A DNA stretch of 64,000 bases from Robiginitalea marina. Its GTDB lineage: Bacteria; Bacteroidota; Bacteroidia; Flavobacteriales; Flavobacteriaceae. The notes below the pieces were generated by a model. The model saw only the letters and a program-made list of their open reading frames with translations. It ran no database searches and was not told the DNA's origin. Shown in pieces: positions 35,723 through 45,437 of the stretch. Made by a program: the position numbers and the translations under genes. How positions within the stretch are numbered: position 1 is the stretch's first letter; each line of letters starts with the position of its first letter. The stretch is from NCBI RefSeq assembly GCF_024006985.1, contig NZ_JAMXIB010000004.1:62001-126000 (forward strand). The letters run 5' to 3'.

Positions 35723-37570
35723 ATGTGTGGAATAGTCGGCTATATTGGCCACAGGGAGGCTTACCCTATCATCATGAAGGGATTGCAACGGCTCGAATAC
35801 CGCGGATACGACAGTGCCGGGATCGCCCTCTTCGATGGAAACACCATCAACCTTTCCAAGACCAAGGGAAAGGTCGATGACCTGAGTGCCCGTTCAAAGC
35901 AGGAGATTTCCCTTGCCGGTACCCTGGGGATCGGACATACCCGCTGGGCCACCCATGGCGTGCCCAACGACGTGAATTCCCACCCCCACTATTCAAATTC
36001 CGGGGAACTCGTGATAATCCACAACGGGATCATTGAGAATTACGACTCCGTTAAAAAGGAACTCCAGAAAAGGGGATATCAGTTTCATTCCGATACCGAT
36101 ACCGAGGTCCTGGTAAACCTCATTGAAGAGGTGAAGAAAAAAGAAGGGGTAAAGTTGGGCAAAGCAGTCCAGATAGCCCTCAACCAGGTGGTTGGGGCGT
36201 ATGCCATTGCGGTTTTTGACCGGTCCAAACCCGATGAAATCGTGGTTGCCCGACTGGGGAGCCCGTTGGCCATCGGGGTTGGGGAAGGCGAATTTTTCAT
36301 CGCCTCCGACGCTTCCCCTTTTATCGAATATACCAGCAATGCCGTGTACCTCGAAGACGGGGAAATGGCCATTGTCCGTTTGGGAAAAGAAATCAGGCTG
36401 CGCAAAATCCAGGACGACGCCATTGCCTACCCCCTGGTTCAGGAATTAAAGCTGAACATAGAAGAAATTGAAAAGGGCGGCTTTGACCATTTTATGCTCA
36501 AGGAAATCTACGAACAGCCCAGGGCGATTAAGGATACGTTCCGGGGAAGGTTGCGCCCCAATGAGGGGATCATCAAGATGGCAGGGGTTGACCAAAACCT
36601 GGAACGCCTGTTGAATGCCAACCGGATCATCATAGCGGCTTGCGGGACCTCCTGGCACGCCGGCCTGGTGGCCGAGTACATTTTTGAGGACCTGGCCCGT
36701 ATCCCCGTGGAAGTGGAATACGCCTCTGAGTTCCGGTACCGGAACCCGGTCATAACCGACAAGGATGTCCTTATTGCCATTTCCCAATCCGGGGAAACCG
36801 CCGATACCCTGGCAGCCATCAAACTGGCCAAGGAGCGTGGGGCATTTGTTTTTGGGGTCTGTAACGTGGTCGGCTCCTCCATTGCACGTGAAACCCATGC
36901 CGGGGCATATACCCACGCCGGGCCGGAGATCGGGGTGGCCTCGACCAAGGCGTTTACCACCCAGATCACGGTGCTTACCCTGCTTGCCCTGAAACTGGCG
37001 CAGGAAAAGGGCACCTATTCAAAGTCCCGTTTCAGAGAAATCCTTACGGAAATAGAAGGGATCCCCCACAAGGTGGAGAAGGTGCTCGAGTCTAACCCCC
37101 TTATCGAAATCATCGCCGCGGCCTATAAGGACGCCTCGAATTTCCTTTACCTGGGGAGGGGATACAATTTTCCCGTGGCCCTGGAAGGCGCCCTTAAACT
37201 AAAGGAAATCAGTTACATACATGCCGAGGGATACCCGGCGGCAGAGATGAAGCACGGGCCTATTGCCCTGATTGACGAGCACATGCCCGTGGTGGTCATC
37301 GCGACCAAAAAAGGGCATTACGAAAAAGTGGTGAGCAACATTCAGGAAATCAAGTCGCGCAAGGGGAAGATCATTGCCGTAGTTACCGAAGGGGATGTGC
37401 AGGTCAGGGAACTGGCCGATCACGTCATCGAGGTCCCCGAGTGCTCCGAAAGCCTTTCGCCCCTGCTGACGACCATCCCCCTGCAGCTGCTTTCCTACCA
37501 TATCGCTGTCATGCGGGGCTGCAATGTAGACCAGCCGCGCAACCTGGCCAAGTCGGTTACGGTGGAATAA
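35723..37570 (+). CDS. glmS: Glutamine-fructose-6-phosphate aminotransferase (isomerizing)
   Basis: 615 aa. Makes glucosamine 6-phosphate, the first step toward peptidoglycan and lipopolysaccharide amino sugars. The N-terminal nucleophile Cys follows the start Met (CGIVGYIGHREA), the glutaminase domain runs to about residue 240, and two SIS sugar-isomerase domains follow (AACGTSWHAG, ISQSGETADT, YLGRGYNFPVALEGALKLKE). The C-terminus LAKSVTVE is the usual ending. No glmS ribozyme-like structure is seen upstream. A long hairpin follows the gene. Confidence 0.97.
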   Translation: MCGIVGYIGHREAYPIIMKGLQRLEYRGYDSAGIALFDGNTINLSKTKGKVDDLSARSKQEISLAGTLGIGHTRWATHGVPNDVNSHPHYSNSGELVIIHNGIIENYDSVKKELQKRGYQFHSDTDTEVLVNLIEEVKKKEGVKLGKAVQIALNQVVGAYAIAVFDRSKPDEIVVARLGSPLAIGVGEGEFFIASDASPFIEYTSNAVYLEDGEMAIVRLGKEIRLRKIQDDAIAYPLVQELKLNIEEIEKGGFDHFMLKEIYEQPRAIKDTFRGRLRPNEGIIKMAGVDQNLERLLNANRIIIAACGTSWHAGLVAEYIFEDLARIPVEVEYASEFRYRNPVITDKDVLIAISQSGETADTLAAIKLAKERGAFVFGVCNVVGSSIARETHAGAYTHAGPEIGVASTKAFTTQITVLTLLALKLAQEKGTYSKSRFREILTEIEGIPHKVEKVLESNPLIEIIAAAYKDASNFLYLGRGYNFPVALEGALKLKEISYIHAEGYPAAEMKHGPIALIDEHMPVVVIATKKGHYEKVVSNIQEIKSRKGKIIAVVTEGDVQVRELADHVIEVPECSESLSPLLTTIPLQLLSYHIAVMRGCNVDQPRNLAKSVTVE

Positions 37571-37590
37571 ACGCCTTCCCGTATAGAGAA

Positions 37591-37636
37591 GCCCGCCCGT
37601 CCAAACCCCGGTTTGGACGGGCGGGCCTGTTTTGGA
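37591..37636 (+). terminator. Very long hairpin after glmS, probable terminator
   Basis: A perfect 17-base inverted repeat, 37591-37607 with 37610-37626, separated by only two C. It is followed by a poor T tract (TGTTTTGG), so it is a plausible but atypical terminator. Its length and perfection are unusual among the terminators here. Confidence 0.55.
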
Positions 37637-37871
37637 GTAAAGCCGTCTTTTCCCCCGGCCCCCGCCATGGCATTTTCCAAGACCCCGCCTGTCCCTTCTC
37701 AAGGCCATGCCCCGGCCCGGGATTTTTTTTCATTCGGGTTGTGCAGATCGCAATGTATCCCGGAATTTTTTGCGAGATTCGCGACATGGTGCTTTCGGAT
37801 TAAGAAATTGTAATTTTAAGTACCGAAAAATCTCTATATTGGCTATAATTTATTAACCCAAACTAAACTAA
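37637..37871 (+). other. Intergenic region before the fourth TonB receptor
   Basis: 235 bases without a credible gene. The first part is C-rich; the last 75 bases turn AT-rich (for example around 37800-37860, with TATAATTT near 37844), which probably holds the promoter of the receptor. I see no clear TAnnTTTG box, tRNA or repeat. Confidence 0.4.
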
Positions 37872-40625
37872 ATGAGAACAGCATTTTTTCTTCTTTCCAT
37901 GCTCCTGATGGGAATTGGGGGGTATGCACAGACAACAGTGCGAGGCACGGTAAGTGATGAAAGCGGCAATCCCGTTCCCGGAGCTAACGTGGTCATTATT
38001 GGGACCACCGTAGGAGCTACCGCTGATTTTGATGGGAATTTTGTCCTGGAAACCTCCGAGGCACCCCCTTTTGACCTGCGGGTCACCAGTGTAGGGTACT
38101 CATCCGCAACGGTTTCTGTGTCTTCAAATAACCAAACGCTCAGCATCACCCTGGCCGAGGCCCAGACCTTCCTCGACGAGGTGGTCATTTCAGCCTCCAG
38201 GACCCCGGAGCGGATCTTTGAATCCCCGGTTTCCGTTGAGCGGTTCGGCCTTAAAGAAATCAAGAATACCAGTGCCGAATCATTCTACAGTGGCCTGCAG
38301 AACCTTAAAGGGGTCGACATCAACACCAACAGCCTTACCTTCCAGTCGATCAACACCCGCGGGTTTGCCACCTTTGCCAACGTGCGCTTTATGCAGTTGG
38401 TGGATGGGATGGACAACACCGCCCCCGGCCTCAACTTCGTGCTTGGGAACCTGGTGGGGATGAGTGAGCTGGAGGTACAGAGCGTGGAAATCCTCCCGGG
38501 GGCTTCTTCTGCCCTTTATGGGGCGGGGGCTTTTAACGGGATCCTGTTCATGAACAGCAAGAGCCCTTTTGACTTCCAGGGCATCAGCGCCTATTTCAAG
38601 ACAGGCTTCACCCAGCAGGATGCCGCCGGGACCAACCCGTATTACGATTTTGGAATCCGGGCAGCCCACGCCTTTAGCGACAAGCTTGCCATCAAGGCCA
38701 ATTTCTCCTTCCTCCAGGGGGAAGACTGGCATGCCAATGACGCCCAGGACCTCCTGCGGCCCGGGGCGGACCGGACAAACCCCGCCTACGATGGCCTGAA
38801 CGTCTATGGGGACGAGGTGAGCACCCTGCTTAATTTCGATGCCCTCGCAGGCCTGCCTTCCGGGACTGTAGGTGCTTCCCAGGTCAGCCGTACCGGATAT
38901 GCCGAAGGGGACCTGCTCAACTACGGGGCCCAGAGTGTCAAGACGGATTTCTCCGTCTACTACCGGCCCTTTGCCAATGATTTTGAAATCATCTACAACG
39001 GACGGGTAGGCCGTGGAAACACTATTTACCAGGGGGCAAACCGGTATGCCATCCGCGATTTCACCCTGCAGCAGCACCGCCTGGAATTCCGGAACAACAA
39101 CTTTTTCGTCAGGGGGTATATTACCTCTGAAAACGCCGGGAATTCTTATGATACCCGTTTTGCCGCCATCAACATTAACCGGCGGTGGAAGTCCGACACC
39201 CAATGGTTTACGGAATATGCCCAGACCTTTATCGGGGCTCGCTTGGGGATCGGTACCGGGGTGCAGCTCGATGAGGATGCCGCCCATGCGGTGGCCCGCC
39301 AGGTGGCCGATTCCGGCCGGTTAGTCCCGGGAACCCCTCAGTTTCAAAGGGCGTTCAACGAAGTTACCAGTGATGGGGACCTGACCACAGGCGCCAAGTT
39401 CATCGACAACACCAAGTTCCGCCATGTGGATGCGAACTACAACTTTTCGCACCTTACCTCCGATTTTGCGGACATCATGATCGGGGGCTCTTTCCGGGAA
39501 TATGAGCTGAATTCAAGCGGGACTATTTTCACCGACTTTGACGGCCCTATAACCTACAATGAATACGGGGCTTACCTGCAGGTACAGAAGAAATTCCTCG
39601 AAGACCGCCTGAAATTCACCGGGTCGGTTCGGTACGACAAGAACGAATTCTTTGACGGCTTCTTCTCCCCCAGGGCTTCCCTTCTGGCTACCCTGGGTAG
39701 GGAACGCAACCATAATGTCCGCTTTTCCGTACAGCAGGGGTTCCGCAACCCGACCACCCAGGACCTGTTCATAGGGCTGAATGCCGGCCGTGCCATCCTG
39801 GTGGGGTCCGCCCCCGACAACCTGGACCGGGATGTCCGTACCTTTGACCTGAGTGCTGCCGGGCAGACCCTTACGGGAAGCCCTACGGCCACCGTGGTCG
39901 GACGCCAGGCCTACGAAAACGCCTTCTCCCTGAACTCCGTCCAGCGGGGTGCCCCCCAGGCCGTGGAAACTCCGTTGGTCAAGCCCGAGGAGATTACGGC
40001 CTTCGAATTGGGTTACCGCGCCCAGATTGGGAAGGTCGCCATAGACCTGAGCGGGTATTACAACCAGTATAACAACTTTATCTCCAATACCACCGTGTTG
40101 GTTCCCTTCTATGGAACGGCCGGCGACAACACCCTGTCTTTGCTGGCCCTGCAGAACGGGGATTTCTTCGCCTACCAGAACTATACAAATTCCCTGGCAG
40201 AAATAGAGTCCTACGGGGCAACCATCGGGATCGATGCCAAGGTTTTCGGGAATTTTGACTTCGGGGTGAACTACACCTACGCTGACCTGGAATTCGACCA
40301 GGCGGCTTTCCCCGATTTCAGAACCAACTTCAACACCCCGAACCACAAGGTAAAGGCCTCTTTCGGGAACACGGAGCTGTTCAAGAATTTTGGGTTTAAC
40401 GTCAATTACCGCTGGAGCGACACCTATTTCTGGCAGGCCACTTTTGCAGACGGTCAGATCCCGTCGTTCTCCGTACTGGATGCGCAGGTGAACTACGCCG
40501 TTCCGAGCCTCAAATCCATCTTCAAACTCGGTGGCTCGAACATCCTGGGGCAGGAGTATTTTTCGGCCGTGGGGACCGGAGCCGTGGGATCCATTTTCTA
40601 TGTCTCCTGGACCGTGAATCCATAA
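37872..40625 (+). CDS. TonB-dependent receptor with carboxypeptidase-like N-domain
   Basis: 917 aa. Signal peptide (RTAFFLLSMLLMGIGGYAQ), carboxypeptidase-regulatory-like domain (about residues 22-105: VRGTVSDESGNPVPGANVVI), plug (IFESPVSVERFGLKEIKNTS, SINTRGFATFANVRFMQLVD, ILPGASSALYGAGAFNG) and a barrel ending SIFYVSWTVNP. The plug resembles vitamin B12/iron-type receptors common in Bacteroidetes. No SusD homologue is adjacent. It is monocistronic, with a strong terminator. Confidence 0.92.
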   Translation: MRTAFFLLSMLLMGIGGYAQTTVRGTVSDESGNPVPGANVVIIGTTVGATADFDGNFVLETSEAPPFDLRVTSVGYSSATVSVSSNNQTLSITLAEAQTFLDEVVISASRTPERIFESPVSVERFGLKEIKNTSAESFYSGLQNLKGVDINTNSLTFQSINTRGFATFANVRFMQLVDGMDNTAPGLNFVLGNLVGMSELEVQSVEILPGASSALYGAGAFNGILFMNSKSPFDFQGISAYFKTGFTQQDAAGTNPYYDFGIRAAHAFSDKLAIKANFSFLQGEDWHANDAQDLLRPGADRTNPAYDGLNVYGDEVSTLLNFDALAGLPSGTVGASQVSRTGYAEGDLLNYGAQSVKTDFSVYYRPFANDFEIIYNGRVGRGNTIYQGANRYAIRDFTLQQHRLEFRNNNFFVRGYITSENAGNSYDTRFAAININRRWKSDTQWFTEYAQTFIGARLGIGTGVQLDEDAAHAVARQVADSGRLVPGTPQFQRAFNEVTSDGDLTTGAKFIDNTKFRHVDANYNFSHLTSDFADIMIGGSFREYELNSSGTIFTDFDGPITYNEYGAYLQVQKKFLEDRLKFTGSVRYDKNEFFDGFFSPRASLLATLGRERNHNVRFSVQQGFRNPTTQDLFIGLNAGRAILVGSAPDNLDRDVRTFDLSAAGQTLTGSPTATVVGRQAYENAFSLNSVQRGAPQAVETPLVKPEEITAFELGYRAQIGKVAIDLSGYYNQYNNFISNTTVLVPFYGTAGDNTLSLLALQNGDFFAYQNYTNSLAEIESYGATIGIDAKVFGNFDFGVNYTYADLEFDQAAFPDFRTNFNTPNHKVKASFGNTELFKNFGFNVNYRWSDTYFWQATFADGQIPSFSVLDAQVNYAVPSLKSIFKLGGSNILGQEYFSAVGTGAVGSIFYVSWTVNP

Positions 40626-40642
40626 GCGGGTCTTAAAAATGG

Positions 40643-40673
40643 AAAAACGCCGGTTTTACCGGCGTTTTTTTTA
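40643..40673 (+). terminator. Intrinsic terminator after the fourth TonB receptor
   Basis: AAAAACGCCGG (40643-40653) pairs with CCGGCGTTTTT (40659-40669), loop TTTTA, ending in a T run. Confidence 0.88.
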
Positions 40674-40717
40674 TGTAAAAAGGGCCCCTTTCCGTTCCAA
40701 TTTATAGAGGAATAGTA

Positions 40718-40725
40718 TATCTTTG
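40718..40725 (+). promoter_or_regulatory. -7 box for atpD-atpC
   Basis: TATCTTTG, 46 bases before the atpD ATG; a weak TTCC lies at the -33 position. Confidence 0.5.
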
Positions 40726-40759
40726 CAGCCGAAAAAACAGCGCCTTAACACCTTAGTGA

Positions 40760-42280
<1,521 letters not shown>

Positions 42281-42348
42281 TAGAGAAGGCAGTAGGCGGA
42301 GCGAAGCGTCAAGAAGCTTAACCCTGACTCATATAATAAGCAAAGCGC

Positions 42349-42627
42349 ATGTATTTAGAAATCGTATCCCCTGAAGCGACCCTGTTTGCAGGGGAAGTGA
42401 CGTCGGTTACCGTACCGGGGGTCAACGGGGAATTCCAGATGATGCTGGATCACGCCCCTATCGTTTCCCTCCTGCAGGCAGGGGAGGTCAAGATCGCGGG
42501 CAACATCGAAATCGAAGAGGAATTCCAGGACAGGTTTACCAAATCCCCTGAAGGAAAAACGGTGCTGAAAATCAGCAGCGGCACGGTGGAGCTGCAAAAT
42601 AACCGCATCATCGTTTTGGCCGATTAG
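42349..42627 (+). CDS. atpC: F0F1 ATP synthase subunit epsilon
   Basis: 92 aa, the short form made of the N-terminal beta-sandwich only (LEIVSPEATLFAGEVTSVTV, GEFQMMLDHAPIVSLLQAGE). The C-terminal helical hairpin that can inhibit ATP hydrolysis in E. coli is absent, so this form should lack that brake. It lies 68 bases after atpD, within the same transcript. Confidence 0.93.
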   Translation: MYLEIVSPEATLFAGEVTSVTVPGVNGEFQMMLDHAPIVSLLQAGEVKIAGNIEIEEEFQDRFTKSPEGKTVLKISSGTVELQNNRIIVLAD

Positions 42628-42654
42628 GGCCTGACCGATAATACCCTTTTGAAG

Positions 42655-42681
42655 CCCGCAGCCCAGGTTGCGGGTTTTTTT
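42655..42681 (+). terminator. Intrinsic terminator after atpC
   Basis: CCCGCA (42655-42660) pairs with TGCGGG (42669-42674), followed by TTTTTTT. It overlaps the 3' end of the minus-strand acetyltransferase gene by 2 bases. Confidence 0.72.
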
Positions 42682-43246
42682 ATTCCCACAGCACAATGTC
42701 CCAAACCTGTCCTTCTCCCTGGCGCTCAGCAATCTTTTTAAACCCCATTTTGCCATGAGCCTTCAGGGACCTCCTGTTTTCCTGTGAGATTTCCGTGACG
42801 AGGGTATCCGGGGAAACCCGTTCCTTCAGCCTTTCGTACAGGGCCCTTAAATGGCCCACTCCCCGGTAACCCTTTCGGATGCAGACCTGCCCCATGAGCC
42901 GGTAGGGGGGCAGGGGGGGCGTGGTTTTTTCGAGGACGGAAAACAGGGGTTCCAGAGTGGGCACCTGCTGCCGCAGCCCCGGGGTTAGCGAAAGGGCATA
43001 CCCGATCAGCCGGTCCCCGTCGAAGGCGACCATCTGAGGCCCCTGCGCCTGCATCCCGGCAAGCTCTTGCAGGGTATAGCGCAGCGTCACGAATCCTTCC
43101 CGTTCCCGTTCTTCCGGGGTAAGGGAATCCCGGAGGTTTTCCCCCTGCAGCTCGAGGATGGCTTGCAGTTCGCCTGGCGAGGCTGCGGGCCGGTACTGTA
43201 CGCTCAAAACAGACTGTATTGGGATAGGATGGTCCCCAAAGTACAT
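42680..43246 (-). CDS. GNAT family N-acetyltransferase
   Basis: 188 aa with a GNAT-type fold: central strand QMVAFDGDRLIGYALSL and the acetyl-CoA loop MGQVCIRKGYRGVGHLRALY, where RGxGxxR/A is the pyrophosphate loop. The acceptor is unknown. An N-terminal extension (about 15 aa) precedes the likely first strand VQYRPAASPGELQAIL, so the true start could be internal. It is divergent from bioF, with 29 bases between starts. Confidence 0.82.
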   Translation of the reverse strand: MYFGDHPIPIQSVLSVQYRPAASPGELQAILELQGENLRDSLTPEEREREGFVTLRYTLQELAGMQAQGPQMVAFDGDRLIGYALSLTPGLRQQVPTLEPLFSVLEKTTPPLPPYRLMGQVCIRKGYRGVGHLRALYERLKERVSPDTLVTEISQENRRSLKAHGKMGFKKIAERQGEGQVWDIVLWE

Positions 43247-43275
43247 TAAAATCGGGGAAGTTGTATTTTTACCCT

Positions 43276-44430
43276 ATGGAAGGATTCCCACGAAGATTGG
43301 AAGCCAGACTTGAAAAGCGCCTCCGCGAAGGGGCGTTCCGGCAGCTGTATCCCCCGAATGACCGGGTGGATTTTTCGTCCAACGATTACCTGGGGTACGC
43401 CCACAGCCCAAGGCAACCCGAAAGCAGCCTCCCGCCGGGGAGCACCGGATCGCGACTGATCAGCGGCAACCATGGCCTTTACTCGCAGGCCGAAAAGGTC
43501 ATTGCGGAGTTCCACCGGGCAGATTCTGCCCTTATCTACAATTCCGGGTACGATGCCAACGTGGGCCTGCTGTCTTGCCTGCTGCAGCGCAATGACTGCA
43601 TTTTCTATGATCAGAGCGTGCATGCCAGCATCCGCGATGGTATTGCCCTGGGAAAGGGCAGGGCATTCAAATTCAGCCACAACAGCCTCTCTTCCCTGAA
43701 GAAAAAGGTGGGTGCTGTCTTGCCAATGGGCAGAAAGAACGGCATCGAGGTTTATGTCATTACCGAGTCCGTTTTTTCCATGGAAGGGGACGGGCCCGAT
43801 CTGGCGGCTTTCAGTAGCTACTGCCGGGAAATGGGCTTTCACCTGATTGTGGATGAGGCCCATGCGGCAGGCATCCTTGGCCCGGGGGGTCGGGGGGAAG
43901 TAGTGGCCCAGGGGTGTGAGGATGCGGTTTTTGCCCGGGTGATAACCTTTGGAAAGGCCCTGGGATGCCACGGGGCAGCCGTGTTGGGGAGCCATCGGCT
44001 CAGGGAGTATCAGATCAACTTCAGCCGCAGCCTGATCTATACCACGGCATTGCCCCCCGGGAGCCTGCAGGCCCTGTTGAGGTCCTATCAATGGCTGGAG
44101 AGCCCGGCCGGGAAGGAGGCCCGTGAACAACTACGCCAGGTATGCACCGTATTCCGCGATACAGTTGCGGCACTGGGGCTGGGCCCCTTTTTCCGAATGG
44201 CCCGGGGACCAATCCATTGCTGTGAGGCTGGCGGCAACATGCGGGTAAAGGCCCTGGCCCTGATCCTGCAGGAGGCTGGCTTTGAGGTTAAACCGATTCT
44301 ATCCCCCACTGTGGATGCCGGCCGGGAATGTCTCCGCTTCAGCCTGCATGCCTTCAATACCGCTACCCAGGTGAGGGAAGTTTTGACTATCTTGGGCCAC
44401 GCCCTGAAAAAGGAATCCCATGGGGAATAA
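43276..44430 (+). CDS. bioF: 8-amino-7-oxononanoate synthase
   Basis: 384 aa pyridoxal-phosphate enzyme that joins pimeloyl-ACP (or -CoA) and alanine in biotin synthesis. Seen: VDFSSNDYLGYAH, TGSRLISGNHGLYSQAE, LIVDEAHAAGILGPGG and the PLP lysine in VITFGKALGCHGAAVL. The ATG at 43276 is preferred; a TATTTTTA box (43262-43269) is just upstream. Its end overlaps the DUF2007 gene by 11 bases. Closely related 2-amino-3-ketobutyrate ligase is less likely because bioD, bioA and bioB are next to it. Confidence 0.92.
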   Translation: MEGFPRRLEARLEKRLREGAFRQLYPPNDRVDFSSNDYLGYAHSPRQPESSLPPGSTGSRLISGNHGLYSQAEKVIAEFHRADSALIYNSGYDANVGLLSCLLQRNDCIFYDQSVHASIRDGIALGKGRAFKFSHNSLSSLKKKVGAVLPMGRKNGIEVYVITESVFSMEGDGPDLAAFSSYCREMGFHLIVDEAHAAGILGPGGRGEVVAQGCEDAVFARVITFGKALGCHGAAVLGSHRLREYQINFSRSLIYTTALPPGSLQALLRSYQWLESPAGKEAREQLRQVCTVFRDTVAALGLGPFFRMARGPIHCCEAGGNMRVKALALILQEAGFEVKPILSPTVDAGRECLRFSLHAFNTATQVREVLTILGHALKKESHGE

Positions 44431-44806
44431 AACCACCTACCATATGTTGGATGCCTTTGATTATGTGACCGATGCCGAGTTGCTCAAGGCAAAGCTCGAA
44501 TCGGAAGGCATCCCGGTATTCCTTAAGGATGCCAATATTTTACAGGCAGACCCCTTTATCGCGTCTGCCATAGGTGGGGTTAAGGTGATGGTCTTCCAGG
44601 AGGACCGGGAGAAGGCAGAAGAAATCTATAACGCAATTCGCGCCTATGCCCGCCGCGGCGATGGAAGCCCCGTGGTATGCCCGAACTGCAAGGCGGCCAG
44701 GAGTATCCGCTATTCGGACCGCAGGAATTTCTGGAACCGGCTTTTTCCTTTCCTGGAACCCATGAAATACAGGTGTTTGAATTGCAATATGATCACCAGA
44801 GGATAA
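44420..44806 (+). CDS. DUF2007 protein with C-terminal zinc ribbon, inside the biotin operon
   Basis: 128 aa. N-terminal DUF2007 region (DYVTDAELLKAKLESEGIPV, then AIGGVKVMVFQEDREKAEEI) and a C-terminal zinc ribbon (CPNCKAARS ... KYRCLNC). DUF2007 is small, of unknown function and structurally related to signal-transduction proteins. The start overlaps bioF by 11 bases and bioD begins 4 bases after the stop, so all three are probably coupled in translation. A role in biotin metabolism is only suggested by position. Confidence 0.82.
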   Translation: MGNKTTYHMLDAFDYVTDAELLKAKLESEGIPVFLKDANILQADPFIASAIGGVKVMVFQEDREKAEEIYNAIRAYARRGDGSPVVCPNCKAARSIRYSDRRNFWNRLFPFLEPMKYRCLNCNMITRG

Positions 44807-44810
44807 ACGG

Positions 44811-45437
44811 ATGGAACGCATCTTTGTCACAGGGATCTCCACGGAGGTAGGAAAAACCATGGCCTCGGCTATTTTGGTGGAGGCCCTGCAGGCCGACTAC
44901 TGGAAACCGGTGCAGGCCGGGGACCTGGAATATTCCGACAGCGACAAGGTTAGGGCCCTGATCAGTAACCCCCATTCCGTGATCCACCCCAATGCCTATG
45001 CCCTGAAAACCCCGATGAGCCCCCATGCGGCCGCGCAGCGCGAGGACATCCGACTGGAGCTTGACCGGATTGTGGCCCCCATTACCGACAACACCCTGGT
45101 CATTGAAGGGGCCGGGGGACTTCTGGTCCCCCTGAACGATACCGATACCATCCTGGATCTGATCCGCCCCGGATACCACGTGGTGGTGGTTTCCCGGCAT
45201 TACCTGGGGAGCATCAACCATACCCTGATGACCGTACAGTGTTTACGCCAAAAGGGCTTCGAACCTTTCCTGCTGTTTAGCGGCGACCGGCACCCGTCCA
45301 CGGAATCCATCATCGAATCGAAAACCGGGGCCCGTATCCTGGGCCGTATCGGGGAACAGGAAGCCTTTACAAGGGAAGTGGTCCTTGAGTTGGCAAAACA
45401 ACTTCGGCCTGTCCTGGCGGGCTACCACCTTTTGTAG
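44811..45437 (+). CDS. bioD: Dethiobiotin synthase
   Basis: 208 aa ATP-dependent enzyme that closes the ureido ring of dethiobiotin. P-loop FVTGISTEVGKTMASA, the substrate Lys in YWKPVQAGD and the VIEGAGGLLVPLN loop are all present. It lies 4 bases downstream of the DUF2007 gene. Its last 16 bases overlap the convergent glycosyltransferase gene, which interrupts the biotin cluster. Confidence 0.95.
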   Translation: MERIFVTGISTEVGKTMASAILVEALQADYWKPVQAGDLEYSDSDKVRALISNPHSVIHPNAYALKTPMSPHAAAQREDIRLELDRIVAPITDNTLVIEGAGGLLVPLNDTDTILDLIRPGYHVVVVSRHYLGSINHTLMTVQCLRQKGFEPFLLFSGDRHPSTESIIESKTGARILGRIGEQEAFTREVVLELAKQLRPVLAGYHLL

